DNA of 13,480 nt from Caldifarciminota bacterium 4484_100 (GCA_002049785.1 MUKB01000087.1:1-13480); one strand, 5' to 3'. Counted from the first letter of the stretch, positions 1 through 7,651 are shown. Numbers and translations: made by a program. The notes: generated from the letters alone by a model not told the origin.

Positions 1-51
1 ACGCAAAAATGATGGGGGTTGACATTATCAGAAACTGAGATAAGATTGGTT

Positions 52-726
52 ATGGACAAAAGAGGGTTAGGTGTGGTCATCCCCGCCTATAATGCGGAGA
101 AGACGATTAAGGGTATTGCAGAAGAACTAATTCGGATTGGATTCAGACCGGAGAATATTATTGTTGTTGATGACGGCTCCTGTGATCGAACCTCTGAGAT
201 TGTTCAAGGTCTGGGTGTATCAGTTATCCGACATCCCAAAAATTCTGGTAAAGGTGCATCCCTGAGGGATGGTTTCAACCTCGCACGCTTGAAGTCTCTT
301 GAAAAGGTTATCACGATTGATGCAGATAATCAGCACCGGGTTTCAGAGATCGAAAATTTTCTGAAACGGGCCGATGTCTGCGATCTTCTCATCGGAATAA
401 GGAAAGATAACATTGATGCGATGCCCTGGCCACGCCGAATGGTTAATCGCACTGTATCACTTGTCGTTTCACTATTATCGGACCGGTATATCCCTGATGC
501 CCAGTGTGGTTTCCGTCTGATTGATTTGAGGATTTTTGATCGAATTATATTGCAGACAGATCGATATCAGACCGAGTCTGAATTGCTGATCAAGGCAAGC
601 AGGAGTGGTTGCAAAATCGGGTTTGTGCCGATAACAACATATTATAATAGTAGCAAGAGTTATATCAGACCGGTCCTTGATACTGTAAGGTTTATCAGAA
701 TGGCATTGAGGTCGTTATGGCGTTGA
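52..726 (+). CDS. Family 2 glycosyltransferase (polyprenyl-phosphate-type, soluble)
   Basis: A GT-A fold family 2 glycosyltransferase of the DPM1-like type, which moves a sugar from a nucleotide-sugar donor, often to a polyprenyl phosphate. Seen: VIPAYNAEKTI at the N-terminus, the nucleotide-binding VVDDGSCDRT, the GKGASLRDG loop, and a DAD metal-binding motif in ITIDADNQHR. CGFRLID and a YQTESELLIKA segment follow. The C-terminus has no obvious transmembrane pair, so the protein is probably cytosolic or peripheral. I chose the ATG at 52 because it lies just before the fold's first strand; the same frame opens at a TTG at 19, and neither start has a good ribosome site. Its end overlaps surE by 10 nt, so the two are probably co-translated. 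Donor and acceptor cannot be read from the sequence. Confidence 0.85.
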   Translation: MDKRGLGVVIPAYNAEKTIKGIAEELIRIGFRPENIIVVDDGSCDRTSEIVQGLGVSVIRHPKNSGKGASLRDGFNLARLKSLEKVITIDADNQHRVSEIENFLKRADVCDLLIGIRKDNIDAMPWPRRMVNRTVSLVVSLLSDRYIPDAQCGFRLIDLRIFDRIILQTDRYQTESELLIKASRSGCKIGFVPITTYYNSSKSYIRPVLDTVRFIRMALRSLWR

Positions 727-1442
727 TTCTTTTGACCAATGATGATGGCTATGATGCCTTAGGATTCCAAAGTCTGTATAAGGCACTCAAGAATGAGTTT
801 GAAGTCTTTGCGGTGGTTCCCAGATTCCAGCAGAGTGGAGCCAGCCATTCCTTGACCTTGCGAAGACCGATAAGGGTGGAGAAGTTGAGGGACAAGTTTT
901 ACACAATCGATGGCACTCCAACCGATTGTGTCCTGCTTGCTTATCATGATTTAATCAAAAAGGATATCAACTTAGTAGTATCAGGGATAAACCATGGCCC
1001 TAATATGGGTAGTGATGTCTTCTATTCCGGAACCGTTGCTGCGGCACTCCAGGGTGCAACATTGGGAATTAAATCTATCGCAGTTTCGATGAAGGCCCGG
1101 GAATATAATGATTTTAAGAATGCTGTGCGGTATATACGAGATTTAATTAAAAGAGTGCTGGATTCAAATATCTCTCGTCTTATCCTCAATGTTAATATCC
1201 CCGCTGGAAAAATTAAGGGCGAGAAGATAACCCGTATGGGTAAGAGAATCTATAAGGATAAGGTCATCCGGGATTCTGAAAAGAATGATGTTATGTATTC
1301 AGTGATTGATGGTGTGCTTTCTTATACGGTTGAGACTGATACCGATTTCAAGGCGGTTGATGAAGGTTATGTGTCAATAACACCTTTGAAGCTTGATCTG
1401 ACCGATTACCAGAGGATGAAGCAGCTCCAGGAAAGGTTCTGA
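717..1442 (+). CDS. surE: 5'/3'-nucleotidase SurE
   Basis: SurE, a metal-dependent phosphatase that removes phosphate from nucleoside monophosphates and is linked to stationary-phase survival. Seen: the N-terminal LLTNDDGYDA with the metal-ligand pair D9-D10, S40 in QQSGASHS, DGTPTDCV near residue 68, and the signature SGINHGPNMG with N92/N96. YSGTVAAALQGA follows, and the usual ITPL near the C-terminus. At 241 aa the length is normal for the family. The ATG overlaps the preceding glycosyltransferase by 10 nt and has a GAGGT ribosome site 4 nt upstream, so translation is probably coupled. No key residue appears to be missing. The enzyme is usually cytosolic, and there is no signal peptide. 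Confidence 0.95.
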   Translation: MALILLTNDDGYDALGFQSLYKALKNEFEVFAVVPRFQQSGASHSLTLRRPIRVEKLRDKFYTIDGTPTDCVLLAYHDLIKKDINLVVSGINHGPNMGSDVFYSGTVAAALQGATLGIKSIAVSMKAREYNDFKNAVRYIRDLIKRVLDSNISRLILNVNIPAGKIKGEKITRMGKRIYKDKVIRDSEKNDVMYSVIDGVLSYTVETDTDFKAVDEGYVSITPLKLDLTDYQRMKQLQERF

Positions 1443-1790
1443 GTGTTTCAACAGTTGAATGAGTTCAGGTATAAAGCAAAAACCGGTAAGGATTATATCA
1501 TCTATTTTTTGAAATTCTTCCCGTCTCCAAATAAAAAAAATGAATATATAATAAAGTATCAGATCAGAACCGGGGATAAAGATCTTGTCTGGTATGGAAG
1601 GGCATCAAAGTCGGTGGCAAGTTCCCTCTTTAATAAAAAGATAAAAAAGGGTGAAGACTTTGAAGAAGATTTTAAGAAGCTTTTTGTCTATTTAATCAAA
1701 AAAGGACTTGATAAAGGTTTTGAAGAGACGAATATCGAATTTGTCTTTTCCCAGGATGGTTCAATTGTAAAACAGAAGTGGTCGGGTTAA
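1443..1790 (+). CDS. Hypothetical protein, 115 aa, lysine-rich
   Basis: I do not recognise this protein. Its GTG start follows the surE stop without a gap, and an AGGAAAGG ribosome-site-like stretch lies about 8 nt upstream inside the end of surE, which supports co-translation. The product is small, soluble-looking, and rich in lysine and aromatic residues, with no cysteines, signal peptide or membrane segment. It seems to mix strands (IIKYQIRTGDKDLVWYG) with a charged helical stretch (around residues 60-95), ending in a short IEFVFSQDG strand. A TTG at 1455 is an alternative start. The stop codon is 2 bp from the stop of the convergent minus-strand operon, leaving no room for a separate terminator. 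Confidence 0.65.
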   Translation: MFQQLNEFRYKAKTGKDYIIYFLKFFPSPNKKNEYIIKYQIRTGDKDLVWYGRASKSVASSLFNKKIKKGEDFEEDFKKLFVYLIKKGLDKGFEETNIEFVFSQDGSIVKQKWSG

Positions 1791-1792
1791 AA

Positions 1793-3364
1793 CTATGGGC
1801 GGTATCGTAAAGGACAGACAAGGCAACGATCGGCCTCTTTTTTGAGGTCCTCCTTTTTTGCCCTCAATTCTACTTCGAGAAAGTCGTGTTTTCTCTCTTC
1901 TATATTTCGATGTGGGATTTTAATCCTGGGGATATCTTTTATCGGCAATAACTCGACCCGGGGTAGATAAGTTTTCTTTAATAAACGACCGATAAACGGG
2001 TGTATACCACGGAGTGAAAGGTCTATCGATTCAGCGGTTTCTTTTGCCTGACCAACTGCATGGGCAAGGGTCTTACTGCCCAGAACTGCATCACCACCTG
2101 CAAAGATTCTTGGATTAGAGGTTCTTCCATCCTTTGTCTTTATCCGACCGGCTTCATCAATATTTACATATGGTTTAAGAAAATCTGGTTTTGGCTTCTG
2201 CCCGCAGGCCATAATCAATTTATCGAGTTTGACCTCAAATTCACTGCCCTCAATCACTTTAACCTCACCGAGCCTGCCTTCAGGAGATTCGGTTTTGACC
2301 ATCACGACCCGATCTTTTTTCACTGCCCGGGGTAGGCAAAGAGGGATAATTTTTATCCCCTCTTCCAACGCCTCTTCCCGGTCTTCGTGTTCTGCAGGCA
2401 TATCCTCGATTCTTCTTCGATAGTAAATTGTGACCTTATTCCCCTGCCTTATCAAACTGCGGGCGACATCGATCGCGGTATTTCCTCCTCCAATTACACC
2501 AACCTGCCCGATTCCGAATTCTTCTCCCTGTTTTATCCTCTTCAGTACCTCCAGGCCGTTCAGGCACATCTCTTCACCCGGGATATTCATCTTCACCGGT
2601 TCCCAGGCTCCAGTGGCAATAAAGAGGGCATCATACTTCTGCAATAACTCATCCATTGATATATCCTTACCGACCTCGGTTCGGCACTTAAGTTCTATCC
2701 CGCAGTCGAGGATCTTTTTGATCTCATTTTCCAGTGCTTGTGTTGATAGTCTGAATTCAGGGATGAAGGTTCGCAGAACCCCACCCGGTTTTTCTTCCTT
2801 CTCATAGATTGTAACTGAATATCCTTTATTGACAAGATAATATCCTGCGGACAATCCACAGGGTCCGGCGCCGATGATACCGACTTTTTTATTTCTCTTT
2901 TTATCACTTACCGCCGGTTCCGAAGTCTTTACTGCGGATTTTAGATATTTTATTGCTACTGCAGAATCGATTATCTTGCGGGTACATTGGTCCTCGCAGG
3001 GTGCAGGACAGATACGTTCCAGGATGTTGAAGAAGGGGAAGAATGGGTATTTCTCTTTGCTCTCAGTGGCAATAAGGTTGATATACACCCAGGGGGCGAT
3101 ACCTGCTGGACAGACCCGTTCACAAGGGGGTTGTTCAAGCCTGGCACCTTTATATGCATCAAAGATATTATACAGCCAGAATAGAAACCAGACACCAACG
3201 ATACTCCAGAAGGCTGGGTTTAATCCGGTCCAGATATTTCTCATCAGAAGAATGGAGCCATAGAATATTACTGCAAATGCAATCCCGGTCCATAGCCTTC
3301 CCGCATAAATCTGACCTCCGCCAACGATGAATATCGAGATGAGTGCAGATTTAACGGATTTCAT
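1793..3364 (-). CDS. GltD-like FAD/NAD(P) oxidoreductase with N-terminal membrane domain
   Basis: Flavoprotein of the glutamate synthase small-subunit (GltD) family, which passes electrons between NAD(P)H, FAD and Fe-S clusters. Domains in order: residues 1-72 form an unusual hydrophobic region with two or three membrane segments and a TM2-like GGGQIYAGRLWTG. Residues 81-127 carry CERVCP and CPAPCEDQC, part of the family's Fe-S domain. The FAD site GAGPCG is at 165-170, the second dinucleotide site VIGGGN at 290-295 with YYRRR at 314-318 (basic, suggesting NADPH), and the FAD-closing FAGGDA at 421-426. The C-terminus has RCLVC (C514, C517), a cysteine pair seen at the end of several GltD relatives. 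I chose the ATG at 3364 because it overlaps the upstream ferredoxin gene by 14 nt; the longer frame to 3490 lies inside that gene. No large GltB partner is nearby, so true glutamate synthase activity is unlikely. The membrane domain and neighbour suggest it feeds the adjacent polyferredoxin. Confidence 0.85.
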   Translation of the reverse strand: MKSVKSALISIFIVGGGQIYAGRLWTGIAFAVIFYGSILLMRNIWTGLNPAFWSIVGVWFLFWLYNIFDAYKGARLEQPPCERVCPAGIAPWVYINLIATESKEKYPFFPFFNILERICPAPCEDQCTRKIIDSAVAIKYLKSAVKTSEPAVSDKKRNKKVGIIGAGPCGLSAGYYLVNKGYSVTIYEKEEKPGGVLRTFIPEFRLSTQALENEIKKILDCGIELKCRTEVGKDISMDELLQKYDALFIATGAWEPVKMNIPGEEMCLNGLEVLKRIKQGEEFGIGQVGVIGGGNTAIDVARSLIRQGNKVTIYYRRRIEDMPAEHEDREEALEEGIKIIPLCLPRAVKKDRVVMVKTESPEGRLGEVKVIEGSEFEVKLDKLIMACGQKPKPDFLKPYVNIDEAGRIKTKDGRTSNPRIFAGGDAVLGSKTLAHAVGQAKETAESIDLSLRGIHPFIGRLLKKTYLPRVELLPIKDIPRIKIPHRNIEERKHDFLEVELRAKKEDLKKEADRCLVCPLRYRP

Positions 3365-4139
3365 ATGTGATTGCATGGGAAGGACAGTGTTTGATACAGT
3401 CGAGGCACCGGATACAATCGATATGATTGGAAGATTTATAGATCGGGACATCCATCGGACAGACCATCTGGCAGGCACCACAATCCGCACACTTTTCTTT
3501 GTCTACACGAATCCTTAAGAGACTCAAGCGATTGAATATTGAAAAGATTGCACCAATTGGGCAGAAGGTGCGGCAGAAGAATCGTTTGATACTGATCGAA
3601 CCCAGTAAGATAAAGATCAGTATTGCAATCTTCATATAATAGTGCCAGCCTACCAACGTCCTGAGATCACCGGTCTTGTCAGCGAGGACCAAGGGTATTC
3701 CCGCAATGAGACTTCCATCAGGACATAACTTACAGAACCAAGGTTCTCCTGTAAGATAGGTGATGATTACCACTACACCGATCAGTATAACATATTTGAG
3801 ATATGAACACCCGGCAGGAAGTTTAAATTTATACGACCTTATTTTATAGAGGATATCCTGCAAGAATCCGAACGGACAGAGCCAGCCACAGGACATCCGA
3901 CCGATTACGATGCCCACAGTGCCGAAGAATCCCAGGATATAAAAGGGGATGAACCTCAATCCGATGAAATGCTGGAGTGCCCCTATCGGACAGGAATACC
4001 AGGCAAGCGGACATCCCCAGCAGTTGAGGATAGGGGTGCAGTAACGTTTCAATACCCCCTGGTAGATTCCTCCCGAAAAGAAGGCGGGTATGTATGAATT
4101 ATGTATAATCAGGAAAATGATCTGGACAATCCGTTTCAT
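3351..4139 (-). CDS. NapH-like membrane 4Fe-4S polyferredoxin
   Basis: Integral membrane iron-sulfur protein related to NapH/MauN and YccM-type ferredoxins, which move electrons between quinone, flavin or other donors and partners across the membrane. Seen in order: C34/C40/C43/C50 in the CTPILNCWGCP...SCPIGAL region, the NapH-type motif CGWLCPFGFLQD (C84, C88), CKLCPDG (C136, C139) and CRTFCPIGA (C189, C193). Two classical 4Fe-4S motifs end the protein: CADCGACQMVCP (217-228) and CIRCLDCIKHCP (242-253). Hydrophobic stretches near 64-80, 115-130 and 168-184 are membrane spans. It lies 2 nt after the small CXXC gene and overlaps the flavoprotein gene by 14 nt, so all three are probably made together. 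There is no nap or mau locus here, and the neighbours point to a redox relay rather than nitrate reduction. Confidence 0.88.
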   Translation of the reverse strand: MKRIVQIIFLIIHNSYIPAFFSGGIYQGVLKRYCTPILNCWGCPLAWYSCPIGALQHFIGLRFIPFYILGFFGTVGIVIGRMSCGWLCPFGFLQDILYKIRSYKFKLPAGCSYLKYVILIGVVVIITYLTGEPWFCKLCPDGSLIAGIPLVLADKTGDLRTLVGWHYYMKIAILIFILLGSISIKRFFCRTFCPIGAIFSIFNRLSLLRIRVDKEKCADCGACQMVCPMDVPIYKSSNHIDCIRCLDCIKHCPSHAITYEIR

Positions 4140-4141
4140 AT

Positions 4142-4279
4142 CTATTCAATCCCCATACAGGAAAGACACATTATTGAACCGACACTCTGGGTTTCAATCA
4201 CATCGCCGATTTTTGCGCCGTAGAAGATACCCGCCAATGCCACGATGAGGAAGATGATTATGAATATCAACTTTTTCAC
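4142..4279 (-). CDS. Small membrane CXXC protein, 45 aa (CD1871A-like)
   Basis: A tiny gene between the DUF6029-like gene and the polyferredoxin gene. It starts at GTG with AAAGGGGG 4 nt upstream and ends in TAG 2 nt before the next ATG. The product begins MKKLIFIIIF, has one membrane helix at about residues 4-20 and ends with the pair in MCLSCMGIE (C38, C41). The lysines at the N-terminus predict the N-end inside and the cysteine pair in the periplasm. From memory this resembles the roughly 45-aa membrane peptides annotated as CD1871A-family CXXC proteins in Clostridia, which sit next to 4Fe-4S membrane proteins and thioredoxins. Both the layout and the terminal C-x-x-C-x-G-I match. Likely role, by inference: a redox-active thiol pair passing electrons between the polyferredoxin and periplasmic thioredoxin. 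Confidence 0.75.
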   Translation of the reverse strand: MKKLIFIIIFLIVALAGIFYGAKIGDVIETQSVGSIMCLSCMGIE

Positions 4280-4289
4280 AATACCCCCT

Positions 4290-5519
4290 TTAAAAGATAC
4301 TAGTGAGGACCATCTTTACACCCTTGAATGGTTCTTCGAAACGGCAGACTCCACCAGAACAGACAAGCCCACCCTTTTCACCACCAACCCGGATTCTCAG
4401 ATTGTGGCGGTTTGTTAAATCGAGGCTCAATTCCGCCAGGGGCCAGGCCTTTTCATTACCCAACTTTGGCACAAGCCATCCGGGAACACGATTGCGCCAT
4501 TCATATCTCAGGGTGAGAATAAAAAGTTCCGGTCTTCCGATACCGAGTGTGAAACAGGGTTCATAGAAGTCACTCGTGTCACATCGGATAAGGTTGTGTT
4601 CGTACTCGGCCTCGATATAGAATGGACCGAAGTTGTAACTTATATCACCATAGGGTTTCGTCTCGGTTTTTCGGTTGATCCCCAATTCAATCTGCTGTTT
4701 AATCAGACGGTCCAGGCCTACGGTTATCTCTAAATCGATTGTGGGGTTTGTTTTTATCTTGAGGGTCTGCTCCAGAACCCCGGCCATCTCCTGACCCGGC
4801 ATCTTTAATGTCTGATTTATCCAAGTTTCATTTGTATCATGCTGGGTTGTTTTGTTGTTCTCGAGTTCGATGGAGAGAAAATCGAGCGGTGACAAACTTA
4901 TAGAGATTCCATAACCGATTTCGTCCAGACAACGATTTACTGAGATCCCTGATTTAATGGGTGTGGGAGGCTCATTGTATCGGTAACCTGCACCGCCAAA
5001 ACCGGTGGTATCGTAATCAACATATTGCAGGGAAATTCCAAAGCCCGGGATTGAAAATCCTGTGGTTGCCAGGAGACCATCGCCCTTTAATCTTCCTCCG
5101 ATAACTGGATGGCAACCAAGATGCTTTGCATATTCAACATAACTCTCAAATGGACCACAGCGGAATCCAAGGTTACCGCCGAATAATTCAGTGAACGCCT
5201 TTGGCGTGAGATCGATGCTACGGTTTACCCGCACATACCGCGCACCGAAATTAAGTTTTGGTATCAAGCGGGATTCGAGATTGATACCCCTTATCTGGTC
5301 TGTAGTATCGTTTTTAATCTTATACAGGTTTTCCTCGAAAAAGATATTGCGCGGTTTTCCGGCAAGCAGGGTCAATTGACTCTTAAAATATTTTATATCC
5401 GCCCTGATACCGAAGAGGGAGTTGTCATTGCGGAAATCTTCATCGAGAAATTGATTCAAAACCAAGCCCCGACCCAGGGTCGGATAGAACCTGCCATAGA
5501 GGAAATTCACCGGGTCCAT
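4290..5519 (-). CDS. DUF6029-like outer-membrane protein, C-terminal part (frameshifted)
   Basis: The larger part of a protein that looks like the DUF6029 family, predicted outer-membrane beta-rich proteins of unknown function. Seen: FLYGRFYPTLGRGLVL at the start, many alternating-hydrophobic strands, an RNRVPGW segment, and the C-terminal CSGGVCR followed by FKGVKMVLTSIF, ending in phenylalanine as barrel proteins often do. This reading frame has no signal peptide. The missing N-terminus is in the ORF just upstream (5507-5773), which overlaps it by 13 nt in the -1 frame. The ATG at 5519 is therefore probably just an internal codon after a frameshift. The stop is followed directly by the ribosome site of the small CXXC gene. 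The substrate or role is unknown; gene order ties it to the redox cluster. Confidence 0.7.
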   Translation of the reverse strand: MDPVNFLYGRFYPTLGRGLVLNQFLDEDFRNDNSLFGIRADIKYFKSQLTLLAGKPRNIFFEENLYKIKNDTTDQIRGINLESRLIPKLNFGARYVRVNRSIDLTPKAFTELFGGNLGFRCGPFESYVEYAKHLGCHPVIGGRLKGDGLLATTGFSIPGFGISLQYVDYDTTGFGGAGYRYNEPPTPIKSGISVNRCLDEIGYGISISLSPLDFLSIELENNKTTQHDTNETWINQTLKMPGQEMAGVLEQTLKIKTNPTIDLEITVGLDRLIKQQIELGINRKTETKPYGDISYNFGPFYIEAEYEHNLIRCDTSDFYEPCFTLGIGRPELFILTLRYEWRNRVPGWLVPKLGNEKAWPLAELSLDLTNRHNLRIRVGGEKGGLVCSGGVCRFEEPFKGVKMVLTSIF

Positions 5520-5773
5520 AATTTTTCAGTATTAAGCAGGGAAGGGTTCCATAAAAAGAGTGCGCCCTTCACGATTAAGTCTCGATAGCTCAGTGAGAGT
5601 TTTAACTTGTCTTCTAAGTGTTCTTTATAATTCAGGGAATCCAGAGATTGGTCAACGAATACCCAGTATTCCGCATGGTTTGAGCCGCGCAGACGCACAT
5701 TTGCGCCATTAAGGGAAAGGTTTAGAGATAAGGAGATAATAAAAAAGAGCCAATAACTATTCCTCGGGTTCAT
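5507..5773 (-). CDS. DUF6029-like protein, N-terminal part (frameshifted)
   Basis: An 88-aa reading frame with a signal peptide (WLFFIISLSLNLSLNGA) followed by LRGSNHAEYWVFVD, LEDKLKLSLSYRD and GALFLWNPS, which is the usual opening of DUF6029-like proteins. It stops at TGA right after KLWTR, at the point where the next frame continues with NFLYGRFYPTLGRG. Together the two parts give about 490 residues, a plausible full length. Its ATG lies 17 nt inside the end of the thioredoxin gene. GAAAAATTATGG near the junction would allow a -1 slip on AAA, but it is not a standard tandem slippery heptamer. Mutation or sequencing error is therefore more likely than programmed frameshifting. Confidence 0.65.
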   Translation of the reverse strand: MNPRNSYWLFFIISLSLNLSLNGANVRLRGSNHAEYWVFVDQSLDSLNYKEHLEDKLKLSLSYRDLIVKGALFLWNPSLLNTEKLWTR

Positions 5774-6284
5774 CTTTTGCTTCCTTCCCGAATAGTTCCC
5801 TTATCTTGGCGACAACCTTCTTTTCATCACCGGGTTTATATCCCTGATGGGTAAAGACAATCTTCTTATTCTGGTCGATGATGAAACTGGTGGGCATCGC
5901 CTGAACATCATAGAGTTCTCGCATAAGATTTTCCGGATCGAGTACCACGACATACCGCCACTTATGGCACTGGGTGAATGGTTTGACCTTGGAAACCGCC
6001 CGGGTTTTGTCCTGACTTATGGCGAGGAGGTTGATACCCAAGGAATCAAATTCATCGTAATAGGGTTTCAGGGCATCCAGTTCCTTGATGCACATCTTAC
6101 ACCATAATGCCCAGAAGCTCATAAAGACCGGGCCTTTTGCAAGGAGTGAGTCGAGACAGACCGTATTACCGTCAACATCCTCCAGGGTGAAGTCCTGGGC
6201 ATCAGGTAGTGCCTCTTCCTGTGCCCAGAGGATAATTAATGGTAGCACAACAATTAAAAGGATTTTTTTCATCTTATCCCTCAA
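5757..6284 (-). CDS. TlpA/ResA-type periplasmic thioredoxin
   Basis: An exported thiol-disulfide oxidoreductase of the TlpA/ResA/AhpC-TSA-like group. Seen: a signal peptide (KKILLIVVLPLIILWAQ), FTLEDVDGN before the first strand, the active site WCKMC (C62, C65), and the cis-proline loop AMPTSFIID (P131). A further cysteine, C106, lies in FTQCHKW. No lipobox cysteine is seen, so it is probably soluble in the periplasm after cleavage near AQ|EE. Two starts are possible: TTG at 6284 with GGAGG 7 nt upstream, or ATG at 6272 with GAGGG 5 nt upstream; the protein differs by only four residues. Such proteins need a membrane reductant, usually CcdA or DsbD. None is in the window, and the nearby CXXC peptide and polyferredoxin are candidates. 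Confidence 0.88.
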   Translation of the reverse strand: MRDKMKKILLIVVLPLIILWAQEEALPDAQDFTLEDVDGNTVCLDSLLAKGPVFMSFWALWCKMCIKELDALKPYYDEFDSLGINLLAISQDKTRAVSKVKPFTQCHKWRYVVVLDPENLMRELYDVQAMPTSFIIDQNKKIVFTHQGYKPGDEKKVVAKIRELFGKEAKDEPEE

Positions 6285-6298
6285 AAAATTTCCTCCTT

Positions 6299-7651
6299 TT
6301 AGAAGAAAAGCGAACCAGAAATCCTTATAAACGGCTGATTTCGATAATTGTCTGGTATATGGTTATAGTTATACCAGGTTCTCTTGCCTGCCTTGAATTG
6401 AATACAGAGGTTGTATCTGGACAGGTAATCGATTCCCAATTCTATCTCCAGTTTCCGCTCCACCACCGGTGAAGGGAATGGTGGGTTCCAATCTCCATCT
6501 TCTTCTTCAAAGGGCAGGAATATACTGCCCTCACCTTTTCTTATATAGGTGATACTTACTATCGGATAGAACCCGAATTTTGTGATAATCTTGATTGCTC
6601 CTGCAATCCTGTCAACATCATTGCCGAGGGGAAAGCCGAGGGGATGGCCGTTCCGTTCATAGGTATTTATCGGATGGCGTTGGGTATAGACCCATTTATC
6701 GACAAATGTGTAATCTACTTTTAATAAAAGAATATTTAGAAGTGACTTCAATCCGAGTCTATAGCCCAATTTGTCAGGATATGGGTCATCCTCATACATA
6801 TAATCGTCGATAAGAAATTCACCGTAGAACTGTGAGTTATATGCGCTTAATGACCAGTCAAAGCACCAGAGGATATTATCGTCGCGGTCGGTTCCCCACT
6901 GACTGAGATAATACGGTAGAAATATGTTTAGATAGGCAGGTTCCAGCTGATGGCCGAAGAGGATTGCTTCAGAAAAACCTAAACGGAGAAAGTTTTTCAG
7001 ACGCAGGCCAATCCGGTGGATTGCCAGATAGCGTATTTCTTTTAGATCAAGGACTGTAAAAATGGCCTGGAATTCATAGAGTCGGCCAGGTATGTATAGA
7101 TAAAACCCATCATAACCCTCAGGATCCCGGGATAAGAGCAGACCATCCATTGGTCCATAACCGAGGAGAAAATTTCTTCTTCCAAGATAGAATTTTATTC
7201 GTGGATAGTTCCATCGGATAAACCCTTCAGTCTGATAGGTCTGAAAATTCTTCCAGGGCTTTGGACCAAGTGAGTCGAGCTGATTCGCCCTTAATATTTT
7301 TATACCCTGTCCAAAACTGACTTTTGAGAATAGGTTTCCTCCAAGAACTTCGTTTATCAACCCATAGTAGTATCTGGGTTTACTTTGAAAACCGGATTGC
7401 AGATAGATAACGGTCGAGAAGTCTTCTGATTTTGTCAGGAGCGGGTTAAAATAGGCGAGTATCCTTCGGTCTATATCATTCAGTTTTTCATCGCGCATAA
7501 GGAGCTGGTCCAGCTGTTCAACAAGCCAGTCCTTCTCATACGGTCTTACCCAGGATAGTTCGATAAAGCCCCTTAGCTGGAGGTATTCAATGTTTTCAGT
7601 GATTGGTAAATCTATGGGTATCGTATAGCTGAATAAAATTATTAGTAACAT
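6299..7651 (-). CDS. Wzi-like outer-membrane beta-barrel protein
   Basis: A 450-aa protein with a short N-terminal hydrophobic stretch (MLLIILFSYTIPIDL), then ENIEYLQLRGFIELSWVRPY. A long series of amphipathic strands follows, ending in SGSLFF. The region with GRRNFLLGYGP, RLGLRLKNFLRLGFSEA and the FLPYYLSQWGTDRDDN/QFYGEFLIDD segments resembles the Wzi capsule-assembly barrel family, in which a periplasmic helical part precedes an 18-strand barrel that anchors surface polysaccharide. The assignment is by remembered family pattern, not an alignment. Start ATG at 7651 has an AGAGGTG ribosome-site-like stretch. It lies 9 nt after the Omp85 stop and 14 nt before the thioredoxin start. It could equally be a general porin-like barrel; no capsule genes are seen here. 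Confidence 0.6.
   Translation of the reverse strand: MLLIILFSYTIPIDLPITENIEYLQLRGFIELSWVRPYEKDWLVEQLDQLLMRDEKLNDIDRRILAYFNPLLTKSEDFSTVIYLQSGFQSKPRYYYGLINEVLGGNLFSKVSFGQGIKILRANQLDSLGPKPWKNFQTYQTEGFIRWNYPRIKFYLGRRNFLLGYGPMDGLLLSRDPEGYDGFYLYIPGRLYEFQAIFTVLDLKEIRYLAIHRIGLRLKNFLRLGFSEAILFGHQLEPAYLNIFLPYYLSQWGTDRDDNILWCFDWSLSAYNSQFYGEFLIDDYMYEDDPYPDKLGYRLGLKSLLNILLLKVDYTFVDKWVYTQRHPINTYERNGHPLGFPLGNDVDRIAGAIKIITKFGFYPIVSITYIRKGEGSIFLPFEEEDGDWNPPFPSPVVERKLEIELGIDYLSRYNLCIQFKAGKRTWYNYNHIPDNYRNQPFIRISGSLFF

Noticed and set aside
1..38. Tail of an upstream plus-strand gene (frame ending at TGA 36-38)
   Set aside because: Only about a dozen codons are visible and all three frames stop within the first 40 bases, so the real frame cannot be chosen.
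1780..1800. Bidirectional terminator between the convergent genes
   Set aside because: Stops are 2 bp apart and no hairpin with a T-run is seen in the region; any terminator must lie within coding sequence.
2060..3263. Several plus-strand open frames opposite the flavoprotein gene
   Set aside because: They are antisense shadows of a well-supported coding region, with low-complexity translations and no domains.
3365..3490. N-terminal extension of the flavoprotein to 3490
   Set aside because: These 42 codons overlap the conserved Fe-S motifs of the polyferredoxin gene in another frame and look unlike protein; ATG at 3364 fits operon packing.
5507..5530. Programmed -1 frameshift site
   Set aside because: The GAA AAA TTA context allows a single-codon slip on AAA but lacks an X XXY YYZ heptamer, and no clear downstream pseudoknot or upstream ribosome-site stimulator was seen; mutation or sequencing error is simpler.
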